Position numbers and translations under genes: made by a program. DNA of 5,942 nucleotides from an uncultured Erysipelotrichaceae bacterium. Its GTDB lineage: Bacteria; Bacillota_I; Bacilli_A; Erysipelotrichales; Erysipelotrichaceae. How positions within the stretch are numbered: position 1 is the first letter of the stretch; each line of letters starts with the position of its first letter. The notes beneath the pieces were generated by a model. It was not told the origin of the DNA. It saw nothing but the letters and a program-made list of their open reading frames with translations, and searched no databases. Where the stretch lies: positions 1-5,942 of the forward strand of contig CADBMY010000185.1 of NCBI GenBank assembly GCA_902795905.1. Reading direction: 5' to 3'. Shown in pieces: positions 5,603 to 5,942 of this stretch.

Positions 5603-5942
5603 AGATCATGTACTCGATCACATCAGCTTCGCTCAGGTCTCTGCTTCGCATCAGCTCCTTTGCCAGCCTGCCGTCCTTCATGATCAGCAGACGGTCGGAC
5701 ATACCAATCAGTTCCGTCATTTCCTCCGAGATCAGGATGATCGATTTCCCTTCCTGCTTCATTCTGTACATCAGCTGATACATTGCCTGTTTCACACCGA
5801 TATCCACACCGCGGGTCGGACAGTCCAGGATCAGGATTTGGGAATCTCTTCCCACCCATTTGCCGAATGCGACCTTCTGCTTATTACCGCCTGACAGTGT
5901 ACTGACATACTGCTTTGAAGAATTGCACTTGATGCTGAGAGA
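5601..5942 (-). CDS. Sugar ABC transporter ATP-binding protein, CUT2 (RbsA/MglA/XylG-like), C-terminal part
   Basis: The reading frame is open from the window edge (TCT at 5942) to a TGA at 5601-5603 and gives 113 residues. The gene continues upstream outside the window. The ABC signature LSGGNKQKV is at 5871-5897 (fragment residues 16-24) and is followed by AFGKWVGRDSQ, the Walker B strand ILILD (residues 36-40), then CPTRGVDIGVK and the segment IILISEEMTELIGMSDRLLIM. The LSGGNxQKV and PTRGVDxGxK pattern is typical of the second nucleotide-binding domain of the tandem-domain ATPases that energise ribose, galactose and xylose importers; these are usually about 500 residues, so roughly the last fifth is present. 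Oddity: the residue after Walker B, normally the catalytic Glu, is Cys (residue 41, codon 5820-5822, TGT). A GTG at 5853-5855 is not a start, because the signature motif lies upstream of it. The protein would act at the inner face of the membrane. It is followed 8 bp later by the first permease. Confidence 0.95.
   Translation of the reverse strand, partial: SLSIKCNSSKQYVSTLSGGNKQKVAFGKWVGRDSQILILDCPTRGVDIGVKQAMYQLMYRMKQEGKSIILISEEMTELIGMSDRLLIMKDGRLAKELMRSRDLSEADVIEYMI

Noticed and set aside
5601..5855. A separate 84-residue protein starting at the GTG at 5855
   Set aside because: The same frame continues upstream through the ABC signature LSGGNKQKV to the window edge, so this is an internal codon of a larger ATPase.
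1..5942. tRNA, rRNA, CRISPR array, insertion sequence or phage features
   Set aside because: No cloverleaf, spaced repeat array, transposase or terminal inverted repeats were seen; nearly the whole window is accounted for by six metabolic genes.

Overview
All supportable genes lie on the minus strand and read from the right edge of the window towards the left. They look like most of one catabolic operon from a Bacillota (Firmicutes) bacterium, probably a gut Clostridia or Erysipelotrichia member. That guess rests on the strong GGAGG-type ribosome binding sites, the Gram-positive-style lipoprotein signal (LGAC) followed by a Gly/Ser linker, and the protein family types. Base composition is roughly balanced. 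I cannot name a genus.

Region by region, in transcription order: (1) 5942-5601, the C-terminal 113 residues of a CUT2/ribose-type sugar ABC transporter ATPase, cut by the window edge; (2) 5592-4624, a first RbsC-like permease; (3) 4592-3396, a sugar-binding lipoprotein; (4) 3372-2416 (or from 3369), a second, more divergent RbsC-like permease; (5) 2300-819, a compact glycoside hydrolase family 78 (alpha-L-rhamnosidase-like) enzyme with no signal peptide; (6) 660-25, a 211-residue RpiB/LacA/LacB-family sugar-phosphate isomerase-like protein with altered active-site positions. An imperfect hairpin directly after the last stop (1-24) may be the operon terminator.

The four transporter genes are tightly spaced (8, 31 and 23 bp gaps), each with a clear Shine-Dalgarno sequence. 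A 115-bp gap precedes the hydrolase and a 158-bp gap precedes the isomerase. The second gap holds an extended -10-like element flanked by two copies of a 9-bp direct repeat, and two tiny reading frames, one of them with a good ribosome binding site overlapping the hydrolase end.

Working model (inference): the lipoprotein captures a small glycoside or sugar, the two different permeases and the ATPase import it, the cytoplasmic GH78-like enzyme removes a terminal deoxy-sugar such as rhamnose, and the RpiB-like protein isomerises a downstream sugar phosphate. No kinase, aldolase or regulator is visible here, so the substrate cannot be fixed. The less ordinary points are the Cys in place of the usual Walker B glutamate in the ATPase, the lipoprotein gene placed between two unequal permeases, the stripped-down GH78 enzyme, and the RpiB-like protein that lacks the usual His and Asp-His positions.
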